From the NCBI GenBank assembly GCA_902535565.1, contig CACAUH010000002.1, positions 1 to 41,609 of the forward strand: DNA of 41,609 bases. Direction: 5' to 3'. Positions 17,935-27,500 of this stretch are shown in pieces (positions within the stretch are counted from its first letter, which is position 1; each line of letters opens with the position of its first letter). The position numbers and the translations under genes were made by a program. This DNA is from an uncultured Bacteroidota bacterium. Lineage in GTDB: Bacteria > Bacteroidota > Bacteroidia > Flavobacteriales > UA16. Under the pieces are notes generated by a model. The model did not search any database and had not been told where the DNA came from. It saw nothing but the letters and a program-made list of their open reading frames with translations.

Positions 17935-20900
17935 ATGCGAAGACTCACGCTTGTTCTTGTGTTTTGGATCCCCTTGCTGTCAGCTGCACAAGGCACCATC
18001 CGCGGCAAGATTACCGATGGTCAAACAGGTGAAAGCCTCATTGGCGCCAACGCATTCATAGAGGGGACCACCAAAGGTGCAATGGCTGATCTCGATGGCG
18101 ACTTCAACCTCACCGACCTTGCCCCTGGCACTTACCAAATCACAGGCAGGTTCATCGGGTACACCCCTGTAAAAGAATCGGTTACCATCACAGACAACGA
18201 GGTCATCATCATCAACTTCAACCTGCTGCCTGAGACTTTCGTTATCGAACAGGCTGCAGAAGTAGTGGCCAAAGTGGACCGCACGCGCGATGTCTACATG
18301 GAAAACATCAAAAAGAAGTCCGCTTCGAGCATCGACTACATCTCAAGTCAGCAAATCAAACGCACGGGAGACAGCAATGCAGCCAGCGCAATGAAGCGAA
18401 TTTCAGGTGTGTCGACTGTGGGCAATTTCGTTTTCGTTCGGGGCCTCTCAGACCGCTACCTGAAGACCACCCTCAATGGGGCTGAGATTCCCTCTATTGA
18501 CCCACGCCGGAACACCATCGAAATGGACCTGTTCCCCACCAACCTGGTTGACAACCTCGTGGTCGTAAAAACACAAACTGCCAATCTGCCCTCCGACTGG
18601 GCAGGCGCCTACATTTCTGTTGAAACCAAGGATTTTCCTGAGGACTTCTCTTTCAATTACAGCTCCAGCCTTGGCTGGAACACCAACACAACCGGAAGAG
18701 ACGTCATCTCCAGTGAGCGAAGCAGCACTGATTGGCTCGGGTTCGATGACGGTTTCAGGGCCCTCCCTTCATTGGTAGACGGGCGAACGGCAGACGAATG
18801 GCCCACGCTAGTGAATGTGTCCTTCGGCGAACAAATACAGTACCTCATTGACCAAGACGGCGTGAGCAATGAAGACATGAACAACTGTCTTTTGGGATGT
18901 GGATTGGGAAGCCTTAACGACATCGCCAACCTAACGGATAGAAACTGCATCCTAGACTGCCTTGGCTACACAGACATGTGGGGGCCCAGTTTCTCTGACT
19001 CCCTCTATTTCAACGCAGGAATCCCTGCTTCCATCGCCGCCAACCAAGACTTAACGGACATTGGACAGAGCTTCGGAAACACATGGGAACATGTCACTCG
19101 CAGAGCGGCCATGGACATGAAGCACTCTTTGAGCTTCGGCAACCAAACCTCTCTATTTGGACGCCAACTTGGCTACATTTTTGGCGCCCAGTATGGTCGA
19201 AACACCCGCGCGTACCAAGACGGCATATATGCCCGTTGGGCTGCAGGTTCCATCGAAGGCACCGACTCCCTCGACGTGCAGAATTTCTATACAGACGAGC
19301 GGACCAATGAGACCAACCGATGGAATGCCCTCCTGAACCTCAGCTACAAACTCAACGAGTTCAATAAGGTCTCCCTCATGGGCATGACCATTACAAGCGG
19401 CACCAACAGCGCCCGTTTCCAAGAGGGGTTGAACCCACGAGACGGAGACGAAATTCAACAACAGCGGACCCAACGCTATCAGACACGCAACCTCAACACC
19501 TACCAAGCACGCGGCGAGCATTACCTCCCTGCCCATGAAATCTCCCTCAACTGGACGATCAGCCGTTCAGAGGGCCAGATGCAGACACCAGACTTGCGCA
19601 CCTTCTTTAATAATTACATAGACAACGAAGTCGTGCGAACCGATCAAGCTGTTTTCTACGATGAGGACGGTACCGCCTATGACAGTGGCACAACCGAAGC
19701 CATTCTCGGCGAAATCGACGACCTCGTTTCCGATGGCGTATTAAATGTAGACTGGGCAACCGATATCGACGGCACCCTCGCCACCCTTGAAGATGAAGGA
19801 ATCGAATTCCCAGTTGGCAACCTGTCAGTTCCAACTGAAACTGAACGGTTCTACACGATTCAACCGTCCCGATACCCCGCTCCCTCACGCTACTGGAGGA
19901 GTCTGGATGAAGACAAGACCGACGTCAAGTTCCATGCCAGCAAGCCCATCTTCGGCAGCACTTCGTGGGAAGGAAAACTCAGCGCCGGACTCAGCTACGT
20001 CCGGACCACCAGGACCCAGAGCGAAGACAAGTTCACACTGGCTGAGCAAGGCAATCAATTCAACACTGTCGGCGGTGACCCAACCGCCTACTTCAACGAC
20101 AGTAACCTCGTCGTCATTCCTGGCCAGAATTACATCTACTCGACACTCGCAACTGATCTAAACAACACAGACGAGGGATCCCTCGGGGTTTTTGGGGCAT
20201 ACGCCATGGTCGATGCCAAAGTCAATGAGCGCCTGAGTGGCAACATCGGAATCCGGTTCGAAAAGGCAGAGATGCAAATCCAAACCGGCCTAGACACAAC
20301 CGATTTGACCCCGGTCCAAATTGCCAACACCCGCGGATTCCTGAGCGAGGACGACATCATGCCCTCGGTCAACATGACCTACGTTCTCGGCAACATCGAC
20401 CCCATCACCATCACCAACCTCCGCTTCGCATACAGCCGCACCCTGGCTCGCCCGGTCTTCCGTGAAAAGGCACCGTTTCGAAGCTTTGATTTCGAAACCC
20501 TTCAAGTACTGAAGGGCAATCCAGGCTTGCAACAAACACGCATCGACAACGTTGACCTTCGCCTTGAACATTTCCCAAACCTGGGTGAAGTGCTTTCAGC
20601 GAGTGTTTTCTACAAGCGTTTTACCGATCCAATCGAACAAAACACGGTTCTTGAAGCAGTCAATACAGAACTCACTTGGTCCAACCTTCCCTATGCCAAC
20701 GTTTGGGGATTGGAGCTCGAAGGGCGCAAGAACTTCTCGAATTTCACTGACGCCCGCTTCGTCAGGGACCTCACTCTTTCAGGAAACATCAGCTTCATTC
20801 GCTCTGCATCCCGCATCCGCCAGGAAGAGCTTGAAACCATCCGTGCACAAAACCCGCTACAGTCAGAAACCCGCCCCCTTTTCGGCCAAGCCCCGTACAT

Positions 20901-21210
20901 ACTCAACGGGGTGCTCAGTTACAACAATGACAGCGCCGGATTCAATGCAACACTCGCCTACAACGTGCAAGGCCCTAAAGTGTTCCTCGTCACCTTGGGC
21001 TCACTTCCGAATGTGACACAACAACCAACCCCTGTCCTCGACTTCAGCATTGGTAAATTATTGGGTGATCACCTGCGCGTTGGTTTCAAAGCCCGCAACC
21101 TGATCAACCCGCGGGACAGGAAAACCCACTTGTACAATGGGCAGCTCTACGATTGGAACAGCTTCACACGCGGACGCACATACACCCTGAGCCTCTCTTA
21201 CCGGATCTGA
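17935..21210 (+). CDS. TonB-dependent outer-membrane receptor with Cys-pair loop
   Basis: Large outer-membrane importer of 1091 residues. Signal peptide MRRLTLVLVFWIPLLSAAQ, then a carboxypeptidase-regulatory-like domain (about 20-100; GKITDGQTGESLIGANAFIE, GDFNLTDLAPGTY), a plug (about 115-230; SSIDYISSQQIKRTGDSNAA, FVFVRGLSDRYLKTTLNGAE, LVDNLVVVKTQ, SDWAGAYISVETKDFPE) and a long barrel ending SLSYRI. The RGLSDRY and DFPE motifs recall a receptor subgroup without SusD partners. A loop near residues 318-345 contains two CxxxC pairs (CLLGC and CILDC), which are rare in barrel loops and could form disulfides outside the cell. The small lipoprotein gene starts 2 bp after its stop, so the two are almost certainly co-expressed. 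Substrate unknown. Confidence 0.9.
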   Translation: MRRLTLVLVFWIPLLSAAQGTIRGKITDGQTGESLIGANAFIEGTTKGAMADLDGDFNLTDLAPGTYQITGRFIGYTPVKESVTITDNEVIIINFNLLPETFVIEQAAEVVAKVDRTRDVYMENIKKKSASSIDYISSQQIKRTGDSNAASAMKRISGVSTVGNFVFVRGLSDRYLKTTLNGAEIPSIDPRRNTIEMDLFPTNLVDNLVVVKTQTANLPSDWAGAYISVETKDFPEDFSFNYSSSLGWNTNTTGRDVISSERSSTDWLGFDDGFRALPSLVDGRTADEWPTLVNVSFGEQIQYLIDQDGVSNEDMNNCLLGCGLGSLNDIANLTDRNCILDCLGYTDMWGPSFSDSLYFNAGIPASIAANQDLTDIGQSFGNTWEHVTRRAAMDMKHSLSFGNQTSLFGRQLGYIFGAQYGRNTRAYQDGIYARWAAGSIEGTDSLDVQNFYTDERTNETNRWNALLNLSYKLNEFNKVSLMGMTITSGTNSARFQEGLNPRDGDEIQQQRTQRYQTRNLNTYQARGEHYLPAHEISLNWTISRSEGQMQTPDLRTFFNNYIDNEVVRTDQAVFYDEDGTAYDSGTTEAILGEIDDLVSDGVLNVDWATDIDGTLATLEDEGIEFPVGNLSVPTETERFYTIQPSRYPAPSRYWRSLDEDKTDVKFHASKPIFGSTSWEGKLSAGLSYVRTTRTQSEDKFTLAEQGNQFNTVGGDPTAYFNDSNLVVIPGQNYIYSTLATDLNNTDEGSLGVFGAYAMVDAKVNERLSGNIGIRFEKAEMQIQTGLDTTDLTPVQIANTRGFLSEDDIMPSVNMTYVLGNIDPITITNLRFAYSRTLARPVFREKAPFRSFDFETLQVLKGNPGLQQTRIDNVDLRLEHFPNLGEVLSASVFYKRFTDPIEQNTVLEAVNTELTWSNLPYANVWGLELEGRKNFSNFTDARFVRDLTLSGNISFIRSASRIRQEELETIRAQNPLQSETRPLFGQAPYILNGVLSYNNDSAGFNATLAYNVQGPKVFLVTLGSLPNVTQQPTPVLDFSIGKLLGDHLRVGFKARNLINPRDRKTHLYNGQLYDWNSFTRGRTYTLSLSYRI

Positions 21211-21212
21211 CC

Positions 21213-21692
21213 ATGACACCGTTCCGAATCCTCACCATCGCAGCCGTTCTGGGCCTCACCATAAGTAGCTGCAAGAAGTACGACGAGAACGAGCGCTTTC
21301 TCCACCTCCGGACCCCAGAAGCAAGACTCACCGGATCATGGAGCAGCACGCAAATCATGGCAACCGACACCGCACTGACAACCGCCTCTGATTTCTTCTC
21401 CCCGGACGGGCAAATGATGACGGCAACCTTTGACCGCAACGGCTCCGTCACCTTTGATCAAGACGCACAAATGAAGTCCTTTGAAGGAACATGGACATTC
21501 AACGATGACAAGTCAGTACTGCACATCGGGGAACTGTCCTCAAATATGACAGAAGACAGTGTAATGCTGGACCTTTATTGGGACATCATCGCGCTCGAGT
21601 CAGACAACTTCAAGGTCATCCACTTCCGCGAATTCAATGGAGTGGATATCTCAAGCCAGCAATTTGAACTGCGCTTCTCGAAACAGGACTGA
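21213..21692 (+). CDS. Small lipoprotein co-transcribed with TonB receptor
   Basis: 159-residue predicted lipoprotein, read from ATG at 21213. Signal MTPFRILTIAAVLGLTISSC has a lipobox with Cys20, followed by KK, compatible with outer-membrane sorting. The mature part has a LTGSWSST opening, several beta-type segments (ATFDRNGSVTFDQDAQM, FEGTWTFNDDKSVLHIG, KVIHFREFNG) and a final FELRFSK strand, which resembles the small lipocalin-like lipoproteins of Bacteroidota. I cannot assign a function. The 2-bp spacing after the receptor gene suggests a surface or periplasmic partner of that receptor. It is convergent with the OlsF-like gene. Confidence 0.8.
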   Translation: MTPFRILTIAAVLGLTISSCKKYDENERFLHLRTPEARLTGSWSSTQIMATDTALTTASDFFSPDGQMMTATFDRNGSVTFDQDAQMKSFEGTWTFNDDKSVLHIGELSSNMTEDSVMLDLYWDIIALESDNFKVIHFREFNGVDISSQQFELRFSKQD

Positions 21693-21724
21693 GATAAAAC
21701 CTCAACAGTCATTTCCGAAAACCT

Positions 21725-23500
21725 TCAGCCGAGACCAAACTCGCGTTGGAGGTTTTCGACCGTTTGGGCTGGCAGGTCCTGGACGTCGAGGAGCATCAGG
21801 CCGTCGAGGGCGTTGTTGAACTTAGGATCCCGGTTAAAGCCGAGAATACGCGCATTCTGGTGCAGGTACTTCTTGAGCAGGACCGGGGCCGACACCCGTG
21901 AAGGTTCAATATCAGCCAGAATCCGGTCAAGATGCTTGACATCGCCCCCTGCCGCTTCCAAAAGTGCATCGGCATCCACCCGTTTCTCATCGAAGGCAAA
22001 CCGCTTGCGAGGGCGAATGAACGGCGACCACTCCGTGTCCCAATAGTCCCGACGAACAAACCCCATGATGAGCGAAAGGGAAAATTGCTTGTAGTCGCTA
22101 CTGATGGTCACCGGGCCGAGGATGTATCGAGCTTGTTGTGACTGAATGAGCACAGACAAGATGCCCTTCCAGAGCAAGAACAGTGGCATGCGCTGTCTTT
22201 GGTATTCTGGCACAACAAAAGATCGCCCGAGCTCCAACGACGCCTCCAATACCGGTGTAAACCCCGATTTCATTCGGAACAGTGAGTGGGTGTAAAATCC
22301 GCGAGCACCATAACGCTCCATGATCTCCCACCCTTCTCCAATTCGGTATGCGCCTGCCAGTTTTCCCGCCTCCCGATCCCACAAGAGGAGGTGCTGATAG
22401 TACAAGTCGTATTCATCGAGGTCCAGTGATCGATTCGTTCCCTCTCCAACCGCGCGAAAGGTTTCCTCACGGCACCGCCCCACCTCCAAAAGGAGACGCG
22501 GAATTCGATCTGCAGGTGTCACATACACATCGAACTCCCCGTGAGCAAACAGCTTCAAGTCTTGAAGCCCCTCTATCTCTGCAATCAACCCATGCGAAGG
22601 CTGTCGGGCTTCGATCGGGACTGCGCGTTTTGGGAAGCGAAGCCCGCTGAAATACTCGCGCCGAACGTCAAATGCGACACCCAAAGCGTAAGACCGAGCA
22701 CGGAGAAAGCGAGCGGTCTTTTCATTGCCCTCGATGCCGATGAAATCCCGCTGCAGCATGGGCCGACCGATGCGCATCCGAAGGACGTATCCCTTTTTGT
22801 TTCGCAATTCTGCCGCCACCCGAAGTGACCGCAGAGATGGATGAATGAGCCCCAGCAGTTGAAACAAAGGACTGTTGGCTCCATCGATGTAAACCGGCAC
22901 CACCGGACAACCTTGTTTGGCAACCCAACCTGCTACAGCTGCGTTCCAACGGCCATCGGCCACCACCCGCTTAGAGCGGCGAAAACTCGATACGCGACCT
23001 GCAGGAAACACCCCAAATCCGCCTCCGGATTGAAGGTGCTCACTCGCCTCGCGCCATCCAGAAACCCGGGGCGCTCGCCGGTTCTCTTCTCCGCCAGACA
23101 ACACCACCAACTCAGAATCCAATTGAACCATTCCCCCCAGAACTGCATCCACGCCCAGTTTGAAATCGGGGCGCCGCAAACGCACCTGGCGCACCAAAGC
23201 CAAGGCGTCCAGCACACCGAAAGGGTGATTCGAAACGAGCACGAAAGGCCCTGTCTCAGGAATGCGGGCCAAATCTTCATCGGACAATTCTAACGAGACC
23301 CCCAAAAAGCCAAACACCGCATCAACAAACGCCTCACCGGTCAAATGCGACAGCTGCCCAAAGGCCGCGTTCATCCGACGAACGCCACCAAATCGATGAA
23401 ACAATCCTACAAGTGGGTGGCGTTCAGGCAGGCCGGACCACCGCGCCAAATCCACCCTGGTCAACAGGTCCTCTTGATCCAAAACGGGTTCTTCGGACAT
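21725..23500 (-). CDS. OlsF-like bifunctional acyltransferase for amino-acid lipids
   Basis: 591 residues from ATG at 23500 (an upstream GTG at 23524 would add eight). The N-terminal half is a PlsC-type O-acyltransferase with the catalytic block NHPFGVLD (His92, Asp98; NHx4D) and FPAGRVSS near 165-172. The C-terminal half (about 300-500) is a GNAT-like N-acyltransferase of the OlsB/hemolysin class, with KLAGAYRIG, FYTHSLFRM and SFVVPEYQRQRMPLFLLWKG. This fusion corresponds to OlsF, which in Serratia and Flavobacterium makes ornithine lipid without phosphate; related Bacteroides proteins make glycine lipids. The product is therefore probably an acyloxyacyl amino-acid lipid of the envelope; which amino acid is not determined. 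Transcribed divergently from the GDPD gene across about 60 bp. Confidence 0.85.
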   Translation of the reverse strand: MSEEPVLDQEDLLTRVDLARWSGLPERHPLVGLFHRFGGVRRMNAAFGQLSHLTGEAFVDAVFGFLGVSLELSDEDLARIPETGPFVLVSNHPFGVLDALALVRQVRLRRPDFKLGVDAVLGGMVQLDSELVVLSGGEENRRAPRVSGWREASEHLQSGGGFGVFPAGRVSSFRRSKRVVADGRWNAAVAGWVAKQGCPVVPVYIDGANSPLFQLLGLIHPSLRSLRVAAELRNKKGYVLRMRIGRPMLQRDFIGIEGNEKTARFLRARSYALGVAFDVRREYFSGLRFPKRAVPIEARQPSHGLIAEIEGLQDLKLFAHGEFDVYVTPADRIPRLLLEVGRCREETFRAVGEGTNRSLDLDEYDLYYQHLLLWDREAGKLAGAYRIGEGWEIMERYGARGFYTHSLFRMKSGFTPVLEASLELGRSFVVPEYQRQRMPLFLLWKGILSVLIQSQQARYILGPVTISSDYKQFSLSLIMGFVRRDYWDTEWSPFIRPRKRFAFDEKRVDADALLEAAGGDVKHLDRILADIEPSRVSAPVLLKKYLHQNARILGFNRDPKFNNALDGLMLLDVQDLPAQTVENLQREFGLG

Positions 23501-23561
23501 CTGAGCCAAATTAGCCTCACACACCGCTGCGTCTCGGCTTTTGACAAGCTAAATTTCCCCC

Positions 23562-24521
23562 ATGTTCCGATTCCTGCCCCATGTGACCCTGTCCATCGGC
23601 CTCTTGGTCTCACCCGGCTGCTCAGACGCGCCGTCAACATCCGCTGAACCAGACAGGCAAGACAAGGAAACCACCGAATCCCTCAGGGCCATGCAACCCG
23701 ATCCAAACCGACTTGAAATCCAAGGCCACCGAGGCGCTCGGGGCCTGCTACCAGAGAACACCGTCCCCGGTTTTGTCCTGGCCCTTCGAGAAGGTGCCGA
23801 CGTGCTGGAAATGGACCTGTGCATCGCACAGGATGGATCCATCATGGTCAGCCATGAACCATGGATGAGCCATGAAATCTGTCGCTCGCCAGATGGAGCA
23901 GACTTCACCGCTGCAGAAGAACAGATGCACAACCTTCATGCGATGACGAAAGCGGAAATTCAAGCCTACGATTGTGGATCCCGGACTCATCCCCGCTTCC
24001 CAGAGCAGCAAAACCTGCCAATACAAAAGCCAACCTTGTCCGATGTGGTCAAGGTCACCGAAACTGTGCCACTACTCGACGGTGGGACCGTCCGCTACAA
24101 CTTGGAAATTAAATACAGCCCAGACCTAGAACCAGAATTCTGCCCGGATGCAGAGACGTTTGCGTCTTTGGTGCTTGAGGAACTCAGCCGACTCGGCATC
24201 GCCGATCGGAGTTGCATACAGAGCTTTTCTCCAAAGGTCATGGAGGCCGTTCACCGCATGGCCCCTAACATGACAGTGGCTTGGCTCACAGAAACACCAG
24301 GGTCCATTGAGACCCAGCTCAATCGCCTCACTTTCGAACCGGACATTTATTCTCCTGATTGGCACCTCATCGACGCCAATGACGTCTACAGCCTTCAGAA
24401 AATTGGCATTCGTGTCATTCCCTGGACAGTCAACAGCCAAGAAGACCTCTACACCGTGATGCAAATGGGGGTAGACGGGATCATCACCGACTTTCCCGAC
24501 CGGTTGTATGCCATGAGGTGA
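23562..24521 (+). CDS. Glycerophosphodiester phosphodiesterase, lipoprotein
   Basis: Hydrolyses deacylated phospholipid headgroup diesters to glycerol-3-phosphate and alcohol. 319 residues with a lipoprotein signal (LLVSPGC, lipid-anchored Cys20), so it probably acts in the periplasm or at the outer membrane. Catalytic TIM-barrel motifs: GHRGARG with His56 and Arg57, PENTVPGF with Glu65 and Asn66, metal-binding EMD (Glu83, Asp85), and the second catalytic His98 in SHEP. The C-terminal motifs WTVNSQEDLYTVMQMGVDGI and TDFPDRL complete the family signature. An insertion around 100-150 contains the Cys pair EICRSPDG and AYDCGSR, which could bond. It lies next to the OlsF-like gene: replacement of phospholipids by amino-acid lipids and salvage of phosphate would fit a phosphate-stress theme, but no PHO box was seen. 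Confidence 0.92.
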   Translation: MFRFLPHVTLSIGLLVSPGCSDAPSTSAEPDRQDKETTESLRAMQPDPNRLEIQGHRGARGLLPENTVPGFVLALREGADVLEMDLCIAQDGSIMVSHEPWMSHEICRSPDGADFTAAEEQMHNLHAMTKAEIQAYDCGSRTHPRFPEQQNLPIQKPTLSDVVKVTETVPLLDGGTVRYNLEIKYSPDLEPEFCPDAETFASLVLEELSRLGIADRSCIQSFSPKVMEAVHRMAPNMTVAWLTETPGSIETQLNRLTFEPDIYSPDWHLIDANDVYSLQKIGIRVIPWTVNSQEDLYTVMQMGVDGIITDFPDRLYAMR

Positions 24522-24527
24522 CTCGGC

Positions 24528-27500
24528 TCAGCGCAAGGCCTGAACAAAACCGTTCTGGCGAACAATCTCTGGAATCCCATCCGTTCTAAGTTCCATGATG
24601 ATTTCCCACGTGTAGGTTCCGTCTATGGCATAAGACACCCCACTCTCACGGGTCTTGGAGCCTTCCGTTCCTTCAACCTGTCCGTACCACACGTCATCCA
24701 TGTCATTGGAACTGAATACAGGACGCCCCCAACGGTCCCAGACCACAACCTGATAGCTAAACGGTTCACAATCGACAACCGGTGCCCAGGCATCATTCTT
24801 GCCGTCGTTGTTTGGCGTAAAGGCCGTTGGAACGTAAACCTGACAACCGCAAACCACCTGTTGGACCTGAAGGGTGTGAGACGAGGTATCGCAAACATTG
24901 CTGACCTCCACTGTAAACAAGCCCGTCCGATTGAACATCCGAATCGGGGAGAACACACCGTCAGACCAACGGTATCCAGCAGGATAGACGTCGGGACCTT
25001 GCAAGGCACTCAGTTCCATAGAGTCTCCCAAACACAGTTCGTAAGAGGCCTCGAGTGGAATGGATATCGGGTCGGATATGGACACGGCAATCGAATCTTC
25101 GTGCGTGCACCCACTTACCTGACTGACCGCTGCATAGGATGCCGGCTGATTCACTTCGATGGACTCTCCGACTTCCCCAGTGTTCCAAGTGACCAGAATG
25201 TCCTCTAAGCCTGTTTCAAGGAGAAGAACATCACCAGGACAAAGCACCGTGTCCTCCGGCAAATCAAAGACAGGAACAGGTCTGAATTCTACTTCAATGG
25301 TGTCGCGCGACACACATCCACCTGATGCCACTTCTGCCGTGTAAGTACCAGCCTCAGCCACGAGAAGGGATGTCGTGGTCAGGGAATCATCAAAAACAAC
25401 GTAATCAGCATCGGCCACGTTCGGCTCGAGGATCACCGTCTCACCATCGCACAAGGTGATGTCCAGTCCCAAATCAAAAGCGGGGAGCGGCAAGGTGGTC
25501 ACGAGAACATCATCTGAAAACGAGCACCCTTCCTGTGTAGACGTCACAGTATAGGTGCCTGGAACCGTCGCCCACAATTGATTGCCTGTGGCCCCATTCT
25601 GCCACTCATAATTGGACGCCCCGAAGGCGGCGAGCAACAACACGCTGTCTCCTTCGCAGAAAGACAACAATTCTGGCAGTTCTGCAGAAAATGGCGCCAC
25701 GACTTCAACAAACACCTGGGCATTGTCCTGACACTGACCCAGGGCCACGTTGACAGTGTAAATGCCCGTGTTCTCCACCGTGTATGTCGGCGATATCGAA
25801 CCATCCTGCCAAGTGCAAATCGCGGTCGGATATCCGGGGTCAAGTTCAAATGGCGTCCCAGGGCACAAGGTTTGGTCAGGGCCCAAATCCACTGCGGTCA
25901 ATGCGCTTTCTGTGACCGTGACATTGTCTGTCGTCTCGCAGCCGTTTAAGGTTGCCGTCACGGTGTATACCCCAGAGGACGCCACTTCGTATTCGGCATC
26001 CGATGGACCGCCCTGCCACTGAAACACAGGCAGAAGCCCGGGCCAAAAGGGCACCTCAGCATCAAGGTTCACCGTCTCCCCTTCACACAAAATCACATTC
26101 CCACCGAGATCAAGGGGGTAATCGTCAAACCAACTGACTTGCATTGAAGCCGATTCCAGACACCCGTCCACATTGACCGTGACCTCAACCAAACCAGAGT
26201 CCACCACTAACTCCGTTTGGGCCAACCCTCCAGTGCTCCAAACGTATTGTCCTCCAGGGTTTCCAGCATCTAACGCCACGGGAACCCCGGGACAAACCGT
26301 GACATCGCCACCCAGTTCAGGGGCCAAAATCGACACGGCACTGATCGCAATGGAAACTTCCTCCTCGCAGCCCTCAGCAGTGGTGATCATCGCCACTCCA
26401 TCTCCTTCTGGCGCATCCCACGTGTCGCCTTCCGAACCGTCAGGCCACAAAGTCGTTGCGTCTGGCCACGTCAAGCTGACTTCAATCGTTTCACCTGGAC
26501 AGACCTGTTCTGCAATGGGATCAAGCATCACAGGAGCAGGCCCCTCCATCGCACCAATGTCAGGTGTAGCATCCCGCAGCTCACCCCGCTGATCAAACAA
26601 GACACCCAACACAGCGCCAGAATTCAAGGCAATGCTCGCCGGTTCACATGCACTGATCATGAACCCGTCTGTTGGACCTCCGTAGTCACCGAATGGAAGC
26701 AACAATGGGTCTGCACCAATTTGATTCCCCGCAAGCGCAGCGGCGAATGTGATGTCCTCATGGATCACCCCGATGATGTTGTATCCCGCTACACCGGTCA
26801 CTTCGTCCCCTCCGTTGGGATTGTTGTCCATCAGGAAGTGGTACAAGTCTTCATCTCCTCCCGTCGTGCCACCTGCATTCCCATACAGAATCGTGTTGTC
26901 AAGCGACAGGTCTCCACCATAACAACCGATGGCACCTCCTCGTCCTTCGCCTGGCTGACCGGGATCTCCACCCGAGCCAGGTTCTCCTCCAATGGAGGCA
27001 TTTCCACTAAAGGTGCAATGCCGGAATTCTGCTGTTCCCAAGCGAAGGAAAAAAGCCCCACCCAAAGCGCCGCCGCCGCCGCCGCTTCCAGCTGAATTCG
27101 GAGCACCTTCGCCCCCATCGCCTCCCATGGCAACGCCATTGGAGCCGTCACCCCCAGTTGGATTGGGATTGAACCACCCGCTGCCGTTGGTGTCGGTTCC
27201 ACCACCACCACCACCACCGCCAAAACCGGCAGAACCGGCATCCGCATTGTTATTACTGGTAGACACGGCTCCACCATCACCTCCTCCTCCAAAAGAGCCG
27301 ATGCCGTTGCCCCCATTTCCACCACCGCCATTGCCGCCCGCATCGCCGCCTTGACCTCCCTCGGCAACACAACCAACAAACGTGCTGTTCTCAACCACCG
27401 TGCTGGATCCCAACCAAGAAGAGATTCCACCGCCTGCAGCCAACCCGCCGCCGCCACCGCCGCCGCCGTTTCCACCATCATTTCCAAATGCCTTACAATC

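Noticed and set aside
26992..27354. Proline-rich plus-strand frame
   Set aside because: It is the reverse complement of the glycine-rich insert of the CHU_C protein.
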